Shown: positions 35,089-47,880, numbered from the stretch's first letter. The stretch: 64,000 bases of DNA from Pyrrhosoma nymphula (GCA_963573305.1 OY754334.1:33349614-33413613); one strand, 5' to 3'. The notes: generated by a model not told the origin, from the letters alone. Numbers and translations: made by a program.

Positions 35089-35387
35089 ATCCGTCCGTTT
35101 TATTTATTACAGGCTTCAATTTTCTTGCCACCTTTATGTTCCCTTCTCAGCGTTGACAATGCTGAGAAGGGTGGGGGTTGCGTGTGTATAATTGTTTATT
35201 TTTGACTGTTGAGTGTGTATGAATTACTTTTATTTTTCTTTGTTTTTTTTCATCATTCTCGGGAAAATTGTTTTTTTTTGTAATGCATGGAGTAAATTAT
35301 TCTTGTATTTTATTATTATTATAAGTATATATATATTGTTTTTTTAATAAATATTTATATATATATATATCAATCCCTTTATTTTTA
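35089..35387. mobile_element. 299-bp insertion with a 9-bp target-site duplication
   Basis: AAAAAATAT occurs at 35080-35088 and again at 35388-35396. The RT codons before and after it join in one frame if one copy and the insert are left out of the reading. The insert has an 11-bp stem hairpin (CCCTTCTCAGC 35141-35151 / GCTGAGAAGGG 35161-35171), T-rich middle parts, an (AT)7 run at 35357-35370 and no ORF. A 9-bp duplication with no TIR leaves the type open: a SINE, or a remnant of another class. Confidence 0.75.
35357..35370. repeat. (AT)7 microsatellite
   Basis: Perfect AT dinucleotide run near the 3' end of the 299-bp insertion. Confidence 0.85.
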
Positions 35388-35565
35388 AAAAAATATGGGT
35401 ATGATGCTCCAGTAATCAACAATTATGATAGAATTGTGCTTCGTTGATTTGGACATGTCAAAAGAATGGATCAAACAAATAACGATACAGATACATGAGA
35501 GCGGAGTGAATGGTGTGAAAGGAAATTTTATAAGACCGTAAAAATTATGGGTAAATGTGGTGGAA
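35388..35565 (+). pseudogene. RTE-like RT remnant, part 3 (C-terminal)
   Basis: KKYGYDAPVINNYDRIVLR, a TGA stop at 35445-35447, then FGHVKRMDQTN. This is the LRW.GHV.RM box of the ORF, with the Trp codon turned into a stop. After about 35490 the reading decays (GERSEW-like in another frame). Confidence 0.75.
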
Positions 35566-35569
35566 AAAA

Positions 35570-38500
35570 ACCCTTAATGAGGAGGGATATTGGGAGTGTT
35601 AAGCATTGGGAATTGTAAGCAAAGTGGCTGGCATCTCATGGCGATTTTTAGAATTAAGATTAGCGGTATTGCGCGTCTTAATAGCCCTGGGTTTATGTTG
35701 AGTTTATTGCTCGTTGTATGGCTGTTTATATCTACTTTAGTGAATAGGGTAGTTTCCTTCATGAAAGAAAATTAATTGCGACAGGTGCCCCAGCATAAAC
35801 TTATTCATTACACGCAAATTATTTGGATTAAAAAGTCTTAGTTTCCAAGAAAATTGAATGTTAATTTTAATTTCATTTGAAAAGGCTCGGAAATGGCGGG
35901 ACAGCGGCAGCTTTTATGATGACGTAACAGGTAGATAGTCAACATTGCGAGGTATGTGGAATTGTCATCGACTGTACTTACTATATTATTTCAGAGTCCC
36001 TAAAATCTGGTGAACATGTATTAATATACCTCGATTAAAATGCTCAAAGTTCGGAACGTCTCCTCCATTGAGCATGCCATTAAAAGACTTCTTCTAAGCT
36101 CCTACGCTCCCTGCTAGTACAGAGCTACCGCGAAGGCGTCCTTCGCGGCAAGCGTCGCATGCGCAGTGAAATTAATAACGAAACTGCGTACCTGTTACTT
36201 CGCGTTCTGTGGTGTTCCGGCTTAGTTGTTTACGTTTTGATCACTTTCGTTTTTACAAACATTTCCTTTATCTCATCTTCTATTCCTTTCATTTACCATT
36301 CCTATCATTCATAATTTGCATATTCCATTAGTTACCTTTCATTATCAGTTCCTTTTGCTGATATACAAAGCCACAAGGTTTCATGAGAACAAGTTCAATG
36401 GCTTTACAAACTGGTTTTGTACGGACAATCTACCGAAAGTGGATGGTGGTGGAGTTCTTTAGAGATGTTCGGTTTAGTGCAGGTGAAATCAGAGGAGTAA
36501 AGCAAGGTACTCTCTTCTGACAGCTTTGAACCACAAAATTCTCCTCTTCTCGCTTAGTGGAACTGCGACGTAAGCTTTCTTGCCATCGCTAATTGTTGTT
36601 GTGTGACACTGCGGCACAAAACAATTTTTATAAAGCAATGTTCTCGGAGGCATGTTACTGGTACTCCTTGGGGAATATGATGCTGATCAGCTGATGCAGT
36701 GAATCACGAGTTCCCATCAATGGTCTGTGATCACGTTGAGGGGTGATCAACGCATTTTGGTTGTTTTAATATTTGCTCATACATAGTTTGCTTCGAGATT
36801 TTGCCATCCATTATGCCTTTGACGGTAAGCCTTTTTTGCTAATTTCATGTTCTGGCAATGACACCTCGACAAAGTGGATGAATTAAATTAATGTGTATTC
36901 GCATCATAGCTGCGACGCAGCACCTGCTCTCCGTGTAGTTATTAAGTGACGATTTTGTGCTTGCTTGCGGTAAATATTTCTAAATGAATACGAACAAAAT
37001 GGTTTATTTCATGCTTTTAATACTAACTTTACCTAAAAAATAGGAGCTAGCACCATTAATTTGAGAATATATTATTATACGATTTTCATTCCCCATACCG
37101 TAACCATAAATGTGTTTCATTATTTTGACGAGGTTTCTCTATGCGACTAAAGCAAAAGCTAAATTAATAATTAAAGCTCATTTCCATTTTAAACCAAGTT
37201 TACTTTTGTAAATGGTTTTTTTCCCCGTCAATAAATTTATTATTATTATTAAAGTTTCTCGGCGGACGTCGTCTGCAGATAAGCAGCTTACGGCGAACCA
37301 CCTAGCGGCAGAGTAGTTGCGTACGTACCTCTGACGTCACACGTAGGATTAACCGGCATGCAATAGTTTGCCGTCGCGTTTTCGCGCCGTTGAATTTTTT
37401 CACTTTTTAATTAATAAGGAAAAATACTCAACGCCATTTTTAAATCGAACGGCTTCAAATACGTACTCCAGGGGTTATAAACTTCAGATCTAGGCAATAA
37501 AAAAATAGGAAACCACCCTATTAGCTCAATCAGTCACTTTGATGTAATGTCCAGCATAATTTTCCCCTCACATGAAATGCTGGATTTCAGCGTAGACTTC
37601 CGCAGGCCTAATGAGGAGGATTATTGAGTGAGAATATGTAGCCACCTTGTTGGGATGGAAGACAATACCGTGGTGGCGGTAGTATTTTAGTGAAAGCAGA
37701 TATACCGGCTATATCATTATGTACCCATAATAATATCACTAATTATTGGCCTGTTATGGTATTTTGACTATGTTTCATGTTATAAATTGTATGTTCCACA
37801 TGTGTTATTGCCATAATGACGTTCGAACGGAACCAAACCTGTTTGAATACGCTTCGATTTTCATCAAGCACAAGCATGCTAAATCCAGCACACAGTATAT
37901 GATTCAGTGAATCAAATAATTGATAAAACATTACAACGAGTGGAGGGTAAAATAAATTCACTACCCCATATGTGCAGTATAACTAAAAAATATTTTTACT
38001 AACTTACATCCTTATCTACTATGTCTAACTAGAAATAATAAGTAAGTCGAACTGACTCATTAAAATTACCTTGGATGCAGAAGCTGTATCTTTGAGCACA
38101 TTGCGTTCCATTCAGACGGGTGCAATCAAAATAAAAGCTGCGGTCTACCTACATTATAACAATGCTAACATTTTCAGAGTGCAACAATCGGAACTTTCAC
38201 ATCTTCCATCATCGAAATTATAATCCGTCTCAGCAACTTATTTGTGAAGCATACACAACTACTTGAAACAACCTAAACTGTAATGATTATTGCGTGGATT
38301 ATAACTATCAATGTTCATCCTTCGACTCTGAAAGATTGCTGTTTTAATGCATTCCAACATGAAGACAAGTTATTTTGATATAGGTATGGGATTAATGTCA
38401 AAAAACTAATCGTTTTGGATCTTACGCCGACAGAGGTTTATTCAGAATATTTGTGTAGTAGTAGAATTACACGAATTGAAAAAACAACCAATGACTATAT

Positions 38501-40500
38501 GTCAAATCGCCGCGGAACGATTGATCCATTCGTGAAAACAACTTAAGCTATAGACTTCTTAGTACTCTAGAAACACTGCTCCTTTATTGTGTTCTTAAAA
38601 ATAAACTATTCCTTGGCTGTCATCGATCCTTCATGGTTTATGCACCAATGTAAACATATGAATTGCGAATTTCCATCCCCCACGTTCGGCCATGATACCC
38701 AATCAAATGCTGCCGCCTGCCTTGTAACCTCCAATAGGAGAGTGTGTATGAAGCAATGCATGAGTTTAGGAGATGCGGAAGAGGTGTGGAAGGATTGGGC
38801 ACTATAGAGGACATTTTAAAACGGGAGCCAGTTTTCTAGGCCCAACTGCAAAAATTAAGTTCTTTGAATTTGCCTACCCCGAAAGGGAATGGCTGGCTAT
38901 GTATCTATGTGTTAATTGGTTGACTAAGCATGTGAGATGGGTGGTTAGTTGGCGTAAGGGTTATAAGTGGGTCAGCGTATCCATATTGGGTGCCACGCTG
39001 AGAAAACGTTGAGCCAAACATTAAGTTTGGGAACTGAATATGAGTAATATTATTGCCACTGGGTCATTCAAAAAGAATTAGTGACTCGGGGACCGGCCTG
39101 GCGTAGGTGATTGTGATGAGAAAATTATAAAGATCCCTTCTTCTCCTTTGAATTGACATGTGAGTTACAGAATAGTAAGCTATAATAATTAGATGTGCTT
39201 TCCCTTTCAACTGTCCAAACTACCAAATACTGCTGCCCTCTTCACCAGTTCTATGCCCTTGTTATTATTTTGATTTCGCTTCATCTTGTTTTTTCCGACA
39301 TTTTCTTGAGTTTTAGATGCTTGTTTACCTCATTTATTGTATTTGTGTGCTTGCACGTTTTCTGTATCTATCACAGCCTCTTTCTGCAAATATTCTTATT
39401 AGTTTTGATGCTCTCGTTGAAGCACTTCCAGTTTTAAACATTCCTCACTTTTTAAGTACTAAAAAATATCTTTTCATGGTGAAAGTTTATGATATGGCTA
39501 ATTTTCGTGCATGGCTCTCGTGTGCCCTTTGCATTACTTGCTTATTTTCCACATCATTAGGAAGGGATCAGAAGTGAAAAATTGGTAGATTTTCTTTTAA
39601 CTGTTCTATGTATGGATTTCCTCCCACATTAATGGCAATTAAGCCTGTTTATTTCCCTGTTATGAAAAGCTAATGTTTCTTTCCTCTTGTTCTAGGTTAA
39701 CGGCAATATCATTGTAGTCTTCTTTTGAAGCTTACAAACAGGACATGTAGAGGTAATGAAGGTGCTAGTTCGACCTATCACTTCTCTCCAGCCTTGTTAA
39801 AGCATCTTCAACGGTGAGTCAATGAGTGGCATTTAAAGCAAATCAGTCCTCGATTTGATACTAATAATTCCTAATTCCAACAAAATATTCCTGCATAACC
39901 TTTTATTAACATGCTGATTATTCATCATAATGGATTCCTGGCTGAATAATTAATGTACAGGCACGATTTGATTTCTAATTTTCGCGGCATATTATATTTT
40001 AGCTAGAAAAAAGATTCTGATGGTGTAGCTGCATTTGAGCTTCTACTTAAGATCTTGTCTATATTTATACCTTGCCATTGGATTACTGCATAATATTTCT
40101 CACTCAATTTAGTGTTTTATGAGTGCCATGAGAATGTTTTTCTCGCTTCCTAATGTTTCAATTTTCATTTGATAGATTTAATTTGACAGAATACTTTTAT
40201 GAATCAATACTAAGAGAATTCTTTTGACATTTTATTAAACGTTTTTTTATCCTGAATTTCAAGCTCCTGGTTGAGTTGAATTTCCATGACAGTTGGCTTT
40301 TCAGAATCATTAGTTTTTTACTTGTAAACGAATAGTGGCTTTTAATGGGAATAGGAAGAATATTTTTACCTAAAAGTTCACTTCATAACAAAGGAATAAG
40401 TTCTAATAATCTTCTTCCTGTCGACTAATTTTATTCGCTTATTCCTCCTTTAACGCCACCAGCGTCTTAAATCCCATCTGATATACTCAGAAATATAATC
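35570..40500. other. No gene recognised; two GC-richer patches
   Basis: CpG-containing patches lie at 36110-36215 and 37255-37400 in AT-rich DNA. GTAACAGGTA at 35927 is mirrored near 36203. A short word similar to an RT GVKQG loop occurs near 36500 but the neighbouring residues do not support it. Open frames at 38589-38807, 38773-39012, 39195-39437 and 39317-39577 have no motif. Confidence 0.4.
36128..36148. repeat. 9-bp stem GC hairpin
   Basis: CCGCGAAGG-CGT-CCTTCGCGG, perfect stem with a 3-base loop, in a CpG-rich patch. It could be part of an unrecognised element. It has no T-run, and no gene ends here. Confidence 0.6.
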
Positions 40501-40539
40501 TCTGGTGATGTACCAGGTGTGAAAAATGTACGAGCAATG

Positions 40540-40775
40540 CTAGTGCACGCTGCTATTGTATGGGACTCACACGAGAAAGGTCAGGTGGAGTCAAGGTCTC
40601 CAAGGCCATTTGACGTTGGAGCGTTCCGGTTAAATAAAAGCAGCTAGATATGTGTTAGGGAGGCACATGAGCACAGAGAGCGTAACTGAAATGCTCGATG
40701 CACTGGAATGGGAGAGTTTACAGCTCAGGAGGAAAAGATGTGGGATGTACAGAATAGTTATATCCTAGAGATTAA
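40540..40775 (+). pseudogene. CR1/Jockey-like RT, C-terminal fragment
   Basis: LVHAAIVWDSHEK near 40550, then a frameshifted stretch, then KAARYVLGRHMSTESVTEML and DALEWESLQLRRKR from 40637. These match the family tail L..Y...VWDPH ... VQRRAARYV ... SVTEML..L.W..L..RR. A stop follows at about 40769. It is 5'-truncated and the sequence after 40780 is no longer recognisable. Confidence 0.75.
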
Positions 40776-40779
40776 CCAC

Positions 40780-43520
40780 AGTTGTAGATTGATCGTCACC
40801 TGATTCACAAGTCTTCTGCTGTCGGAAAGTTATGCATTTCAAAGCCTCCTACTCCTAGTGGGACATCATCCGAATCCTTCAGGCCATATAATTAATTCGT
40901 AGTGCAAATATCTGGAGCATGATTTTCGCGTAAAAAATCTCCATCTTCAGGAAGATTCTCTTGACATCGCACACAATTCATATTAGGGATGCATATATAA
41001 AATAAATTGAGAAATGACACGGTAATGTGAGGCCGTAGGCAATATCGTTCTTTCTCTGTTTGGCCAACCGTTAAAACCGGGGAAAACCAAAACTAAATTA
41101 CTGACTATGACCCAATATTAAATGCCATCGCACATGCCAACACTCCCAACAGTAAATTTTAATTTATAATACAAATTCAGACGAAGTTCAAAGGTTGTAA
41201 CATTTCACATGAAACAAATAAACAACATATTTATTATTAATTATAAATAGCGTATTTATTTTGGCCTGAGGTAGAAGCTTATTATTTATTTTACCTTCTC
41301 TTTTGTGACTTTCATTGTATTGCTTGTTTGCATCGTCATTTTAAGCAGGCTTTTTGATACGTAATTTCTCGCAATTCTGCCCCTTAATAATTCTCGTTAT
41401 TCCATTTTCTTTCCCATTACATGTTTTCCTCCAACAAATTGCAACTCGCTCTGTTGCTTTCGCAACTACAGTTTAAATTCAAAATGACGTACACTTAAAT
41501 GTATATTCTTCCCGTCTCTTTAGAATTTCCCTTTCTGTCTATTTTAGCCTTTTTAATTCCCCATCTTTAATGAATGCACTTATAAGCCTTCTGTAGCTGA
41601 TTAGGGTTGGTGTTCTTACCTTTGAAAAGCGTGACACATTCGGATTCATAGGAAACCTCTCTGTCTGCTTCCTGTATTCGAAGGTGTGTTACTATTTAAA
41701 ACTTTGATCGAAAAATAATGTATTTCAACATTAATTAGTCTTTCTCATCTTTTTTGTGTACCGAATGGCGTAGAGGAAAGAAATGCAAGGAAGGCGGTGA
41801 ATTTTCTAATTCCTTATGACGGAAAACTAATTAGTTTTACTAAGTAATGACTAAAAATGTTTGCAGTTATCGAGTTGCAGTTTAGGGATAATTTACTTTT
41901 TCTCTGTGTTGCAGAAGTTAAGTCAGGTATTCATATGACAGGAAACAGTGAAAGCGTTTCCATTTTACCAAAGAAATAATGCCTCAGCATTTAACTTCAG
42001 ATAATGATGGGAGAGGAAGAACTAATAATAGGTATTATCTAGCATTGACTCGTGTATTAGGATTCCTACATTAGCTGCTGGAACTCTAGTTTACGATTTA
42101 GCTTTAATGTTCTGTAATGCGTACAACCATAGTACAACGTAGCTAACCAGCATTGATACCTCAAAGTATCTAGGAGTAGACTAGTTTAGAACTGCTGCCG
42201 CAGCCGTCCGTGTGTTAAAAAGCATTATTTTTACACATCTTTTACGACTATGCGAGGAATATGTGATGTACCTACTAATCCGCGCCTGACATCAAGATGG
42301 GGTTCTGTGATATTTTTTTCTGTGCCCGGGACAAGATGCAGTAGCCATTGTTCCGCATGATGTGTATTGTTTCCTGGGGATGTAATGATGTCATGTCATT
42401 GGGACGCGGTGACGCGCACACATGTGAACCCCTCCACACCCCTAATAACCGGCCCCGTCATTACTGCAGGTGCCCAACCCAGTCTCCCGAGTTATGTCCG
42501 GCTCCCTCGCTGCGACCGGGGAGTGCATACGTCTCGTAAAAAATAAGGCACCTGAATGGCGGGTGTATTCGAGAGACTGGGTTATCAGAGGTTTGTTTTT
42601 CTTCCTGTGTTGTTTGCAGAGGAATTTTGGAGTTTGAATTGCGTGGGCTTACATATCATGAAAAGTACGTTCAAGGTGTTGTCATCAGTACTCACAGTGA
42701 AAGTTCATGCCCCGTTTACATTACTAGTTTTCTGCGCTAGTATCTCGAATGCTATTAATCGTCATTCAACCCTTGTAACTCTTGCGTGGTAAACAAGTTT
42801 ACTATGATTGGCGCTAACTAGCGTTCACACAGGGAACTTTTTACTGGATTTTGAGTCACTAGCGTAGAAAGCTAGCAAGGTTAACCGGGCATTAGTCCAA
42901 GAGCTTGAAGTTTGGTGCGTGGGATAGTTTTGTCCCATAACCACCAAAAAAAACGAATATTTCAGAAAAAAGGGCTAAGTAAGAGTGAATTTTCTCGTGG
43001 CTATTTTAGACTTCTCATGGCAACGGTCCGTTCCTAACCTCACGAATATAATTTTCCTAATTCCCTTAACGATCCTTTAGTATTTCTGCTGTGTATTTAA
43101 AGTTCTACCTTACTCTATTAAATTGCACTTTCATTTGACTTTCTTAATGCAATGCTATTTGTGTTTATCAGTCTCTCAAGTTATTTTTTGGATTTTGTTC
43201 GTCCAGAATAACGCTCATATTTTTCCTATCGTCATGATAAATTTATTCTTGCTGATTTTTTACCGCTTAAAGGTTTTATTTCTGGTGATATTTTTCTACT
43301 TTAGCAATTTAAGCAGCTCATAGCATTTTCAGTTCCCTGAAATATGCGCCGGGGGTATTATCACCTGTGGCTGATTAATCGTTTACGAAAATCACTGATT
43401 TGGAATTCCTCCATGTATTTTCAATCATGGCGAAGGGGTAAATTCCTCTCCTGCCTATCGAGGCGGCAGGTTTGAGGCCAGAATGTGTGGTTTTTTGACA
43501 AAACTTGGTCATTTGTGTTC
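40780..43520. other. No gene recognised
   Basis: AACCCAGTCTCcCGA at 42476-42490 is mirrored at 42569-42583 (14 of 15), and CAGGTGCC (42468) is mirrored by GGCACCTG (42548), in a GC-richer patch of about 250 bp. Otherwise AT-rich with no motif. Confidence 0.4.
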
Positions 43521-43524
43521 GTGC

Positions 43525-44690
43525 CCCAAACACCTGGTGCAAAAAGACTAAGGAGCTGTTTTTTGTAAAAGAAAAAAATAGTTACCGTTTACTTCTAATT
43601 GAGTGCTTTTTTAACGAATTGTCTCAGCGAAGTGCCCTTTGAATCGTTCTTCAATTTATAAGTAACAAATTGAATCACTCTTAAGGCTTCCACGGAGTAT
43701 TTTTTGGAAATATCCGGTCTTTCTGTTTCTTTTGCGCGAACGTTACAAGACGGTTACAAGTTTTCTAACGTCTGGAAACGTCTTTCTAACAAAACAAAAA
43801 AAAACGCCCCGCCTACTCCCAGATGGGGTATGCGAAACGTGCAGTTTATACAAAGTTACAAGGGGGTTTATACTTTTCAAAAGAAGGAAGTTCGTGGTAG
43901 AGAACCCGAAAGACCGCATCTTTCCAAATAGGATCACTATTAAATGTGGTTGGTGTGGAGCACCTCTCTCACAGGACTTGGGTACATTCGTGATAGTAAC
44001 ACCCGTTGCAAAAAGACTATGGAGCTGTTGTTTGGTTTGCAGAAAATAAAAAGTAAAACAGGTATCGTGGAAAGGAACAAAATTTGCGAATTTCACTATG
44101 GGTTTTTTATATTCACAACCCGGGTCTCAACAGTTAATGTCACTTTCAGGTGATCTGATAGTCTGACCTGAGGACCTCCTGGCCTCAGGACACCTGAAGA
44201 TGACATAAACTACTGAAACTTGGGTCGTGAATAAGCAAACTTACAGTGAAATTCGTAAATTTTGAACCTTTCAATCATGGAGAAATTTCACAGTTACTCC
44301 TGACAATGTAAGATTTGTTAAAACAGGCATCATTGACTCCTAATTTAGTCCTTTTTTAACGAATTATCCTATCGGAGTATCATTTAAATCGTTCTTCGAT
44401 TTATTTATTACAAATAGAATCGCCACTCAATGTGGCTGGTGTGGGCTACTTCTCTCATAAGACCTGGGCGGAATCGTGATAGTAACACCCGTTGCAAAAT
44501 GATTGCAATAAAAAGTAAAACAGGTGTCATTGACTCCTAATTTTGTGTTTTTTTAACGAATTATCTCAGCGGAGTACCATTTGCTCTTCGATTTATTAGT
44601 TTCAAATATAATCGCCATTCAATGTGGTTTGCGTGGAGCACTTCTATCATTGAACTTGGGTGCAATTAAATTCATGCCAGATCCTGTCAC
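43525..44690 (+). repeat. Diverged tandem repeat, unit about 200 bp, three to four copies
   Basis: TTTTTTAACGAATT, CTCAGCGRAGT, CGTTCTTCRATTTAT and a following GTGTGGAGCACCTCTCTCA / GATAGTAACACCCGTTGCAA block recur in order. The TTTTTTAACGAATT word starts near 43610, 44350 and 44550, so the last two copies are about 200 bp apart. The first copies are pushed apart by extra DNA at about 43690-43925 and 44060-44310, the latter containing a foldback. A 105-codon open frame (43732-44049) with several Cys spans one junction and is likely chance. Confidence 0.6.
44075..44268. repeat. Foldback with PLE-like arms inside the tandem repeat
   Basis: GAACAAAATTTGCGAATTTC at the left faces GAAATTCGTAAATTTTGAAC at the right. 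The arms run about 80 bases with mismatches and meet at CCTGAGG..CCTCAGG. Both arms carry, pointing inward to outward, CACCTGAAGATGACAT..ACT..TGAAACTTGGGT-like text, which resembles the CTGAAGA...GAAAC layout of the PLE arms. Confidence 0.55.
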
Positions 44691-45250
44691 GCGGTGTAGT
44701 TACTGCTCCACTGCTCAGCTCGAACCGCTCCCGTTCTCTCCTGCTCTTTCCTATTCGTTCAGTGCTTTTCCCCGACCCACCCCCACAGGTAATCTCTTCT
44801 CTCCCCTCACACTCCTAACTCACGCACCCCCGAGTCCTTCCTTCCCCTCCCCGCATTCCCCCCTAACCCTCCCCCTCATCTATACCAGCGCCGGATTCCT
44901 TAGCGCCTCCCCCCTCCCCCCCCCCTCGTGCGCACAGTGATTGAACTTTTGTCGGACGCCTGCCTTTCCCACCTACTTACACCCTTTCGGAACGCGATGG
45001 AAAATCGATGGAATGAACTCCCGGTGTAACGGTCTGAATAATTCAGGAGACGACGTTACATCCTCAACCCCTCTCACTTCCGCACCCACCCTCCCACACC
45101 CCTCCTCACACCCTCGCCAACGGAGGGACGGTTGGGATGCGAAAGACCGCATGGTTAACGGGAATGAGGGAGTTGTAGTGCAGGGTTCAGGGGGTTTTCG
45201 GGGTTTATGAGGGTAACAGGGTGAGTGAGAATGGGGATGGACCAGTTGCC
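44690..45250. other. C-rich block
   Basis: C/T-rich on + to 44940 (with a C10 run near 44920), then mixed, then G-rich to 45250. Open frames at 44581-44940 and 44941-45210 follow from composition. Confidence 0.4.
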
Positions 45251-45544
45251 CTCGAACATTAGGGTGAAAGCAGAGCGCTTCTCTGCGTGAAAAATCAGAG
45301 CGAATTCCGTTAATGAGTAAGTTTCATTAACCTCGTGCTTTTAATATCATTCAATGAGAAATTATTGTTCTCATGTTATTCGTCTTGGTTTAAGATGGTT
45401 GGTGTTTGAAGTAACATAAACCCAATGAACGCATACTGAAGTTATTTATTACATTTCTACCAACACATAATACAATTTAGATGGCGATTTTAATTTTATT
45501 CCGTGGAACCAGAGGTTCCAGGGATTCCCGTTTCAATTCCATGG

Positions 45545-45745
45545 GGATCAATTAGGTGTGGTGACTTGGGTATTGGCCTTCCATTCTGAGGACCTTAGTT
45601 CAAATCTCGCCGTTTGTCCGCCGGATAGGACATTAAACCGTGGACATATTGGCGTCTTATTTTAGAGTATGCTACCGACTACGCTGGGTTTCTCTTCACC
45701 CGTTTGGGTCTCAATCCCAGTAATCGTTGATGAAGATTGTTGGAT
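45545..45745 (+). repeat. SINE copy (family 3) with tRNA-like head
   Basis: GTGGTGACTTGGGTATTGGC with B-box-like AGTTCAAATCT at about 45598, then CCGCCGGATAGGACATTAAA, CCGTGGACATATTGGCG, GACTACGCTGGGTTTCTCTT. The core words match the copies at 18395 and 63575. Confidence 0.6.
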
Positions 45746-45749
45746 GAGG

Positions 45750-47880
45750 GTATAGGATTCCTAGGATAGGGTATAGGATAGGGCCCCAATATAAATATAA
45801 ACTGCGATAGATATCCTGAGAAGAAAGAAAAAGGGTCGAGTGATGATTATTTTTATTTTGGGAGGCTGATGCACTCTTCTGATGTGAAGGAATGCTCGGA
45901 TTGAAAAAGAATATATATGTTCATTGGTGAAAATCTTTTTCACTTGGCCCGTTTGAATTCAGAAACCTATTCGTATTTTGACGACACCAGTGTATCCGTC
46001 TAAAGCCTTGTCCAATTCTCCCCTTAACTGCTTGATATAATCGATATTCATCTCGCCTCTATGATACCTTCATTTCCTTGGAGGAGTATGGGATCTCGTG
46101 CTGCGTTTGTGGAGAATCACATATCAGCGCCGATAGCCTTCTTAGTAGCATTCGGAAACAAATTTCTTTGGGATTTTGTACATATTTATGAGTTCTTATC
46201 CATACCTAATTCATGTGATATTATGTATGTCCATGGTTAGCATTGGTCTTATTACTGAGCTCTCGGGATGAAAAAGATTGCAGAATTGGCTCTTTGGTAT
46301 GCCTCTTTTGTAAAGTCAAAAATTTAAGCATGTGAACTTATCACAATAATATCTTAGGGTGGAAACAGCTGTCGTTTATAATATTTATTTGGGCATTTTT
46401 GTTTGCAAGCATTTAAAAGATAATGAAATACAAACAAAATTTATTGTTTGGTTACAGTTAGGATAATGCTAATGTCTTCCTGCTGTAAAACGCATGAATG
46501 AGTCTTTAAAGGAAGGAGTTCTTTTGGTCAAACGAGTTAATTGGAACATGTTCCTGGCGTTTCTTATTCCCAAGAAATGCGTGCGAATAATGAATAGGCG
46601 CTACATATTTTTCTCGCCGAGCCACACAACATTGGGCTTCGGCGAAATAGTATAAATCTGCCGAGCAAGATACTCGTATTACGTGACTATGCTAGCGTGG
46701 CGATACGCTTGCATTCGTCAGTTGGACTTTTACTTTATGACGTCTTCTTTTACTCATAAATTGCATTTTTAACCATCAAAACTTTTCAAGCAATCACAAC
46801 AGATTTGGAGAACTTGCAGGGACGATTTTTATTAAGATAGTTGTGAAACGTTTCAAGGTGGGATGAAAAAATACATAAATTCAATTTTCTGTGGCTCAAA
46901 CTCGTTATACTCGTCGAAAAAAGAGTGAAATTCGTGCATACTGAAGTGTGTTTGTGGACATTCGTGTTTGATTGAATTTTTTGGGAAATTCACTAGTTGG
47001 ATGTAAGTAGAAGATTGAGATAATTGGCGACTGCGTTCATTTAATTTTCTATTTTTCCTACGGAAAGGAATGGTAGCAAATGTAGCAAAGTAGAAAAACT
47101 GTATGGAATACCGTCACCGTAATAATTTTAACGTATTGTACTTTCCCGTAGGATGAGAACGCATTTTCACAAATTGCCTGATATAACTTAGAACACATAA
47201 AGTATGTAAACAAAAGAATTAAAGAATTTTTTATGTTATTTTGTCCATTTTTATTACGGTGATTCATTGAAACATATCCTGCCTTGTTTGTGGCAAATTA
47301 CTCGTTTCCGATATAAGTAAGTTGTCTGACTGTCGTAGGGGTGCAGTATAAAATCATTACCAATTATAGCAGTAAACTATCGGCCTGAAAATGATATTAT
47401 ATTCTAAAATGCGTGCGAAATGTCTGGAGTTCTCTAATTCCAATGGCTGGAAGGACTGAGGCTGAGCACGGATGGTGGGATTTTGGGTGCTATGTCGTTC
47501 ATATCATCCCCCAAGGTGGTGAGCAGGTAGGGGTATCGAACACAGAGGTGGATGGATACGGGGGTAAGGGAAGAAGGCTTTTGGGTACGAAAAGGCAAGA
47601 GAAGAGAGTGGGAGAGGTACAATCGTTCATTTGTCTCTTTCCTTTCTTCTCGCCCGGGTCACTGTTGTTCCACGGATTCACCAACCCATGGATGAGCCTT
47701 TCACCGTCACCTGACACCTTTTCGCCTACCCACTCAGCTCAATGTGTATATGCACGTTGTCAACTCTCTGTAAAGCACCTGAAAAGTAACTCTGTTACGA
47801 TACCGGTTGTTTTTTATTGTAAAACTATGACATTTCAAGTGTGGCTTTGTTGCAATAGATAAAGTGTAAAGTAATGGCTG
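45750..47880. other. No gene recognised
   Basis: AT-rich. TAGTATAAATC near 46648 is TATA-like in a slightly GC-richer patch, with no following exon. A 149-codon open frame (47413-47862) has no motif. Confidence 0.4.

Noticed and set aside
36470..36520. Possible RT loop (GVKQGT)
   Set aside because: Only six residues fit; the neighbouring residues do not match any RT clade.
39760..39830. Another PLE-like motif on the minus strand (GTTGAAGATGCTTTAAC)
   Set aside because: It lacks the stem followed by GAAA, so the resemblance is limited to GAAGATGC.
43732..44049. Cys-containing frame as a zinc-finger protein
   Set aside because: It spans the junction of a tandem-repeat copy and inserted DNA, and its spacing fits no known finger.
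46640..46740. Promoter (TATAAAT with a later TCAGT)
   Set aside because: The TATA-like word and the initiator-like word are about 80 bases apart, and no exon follows.
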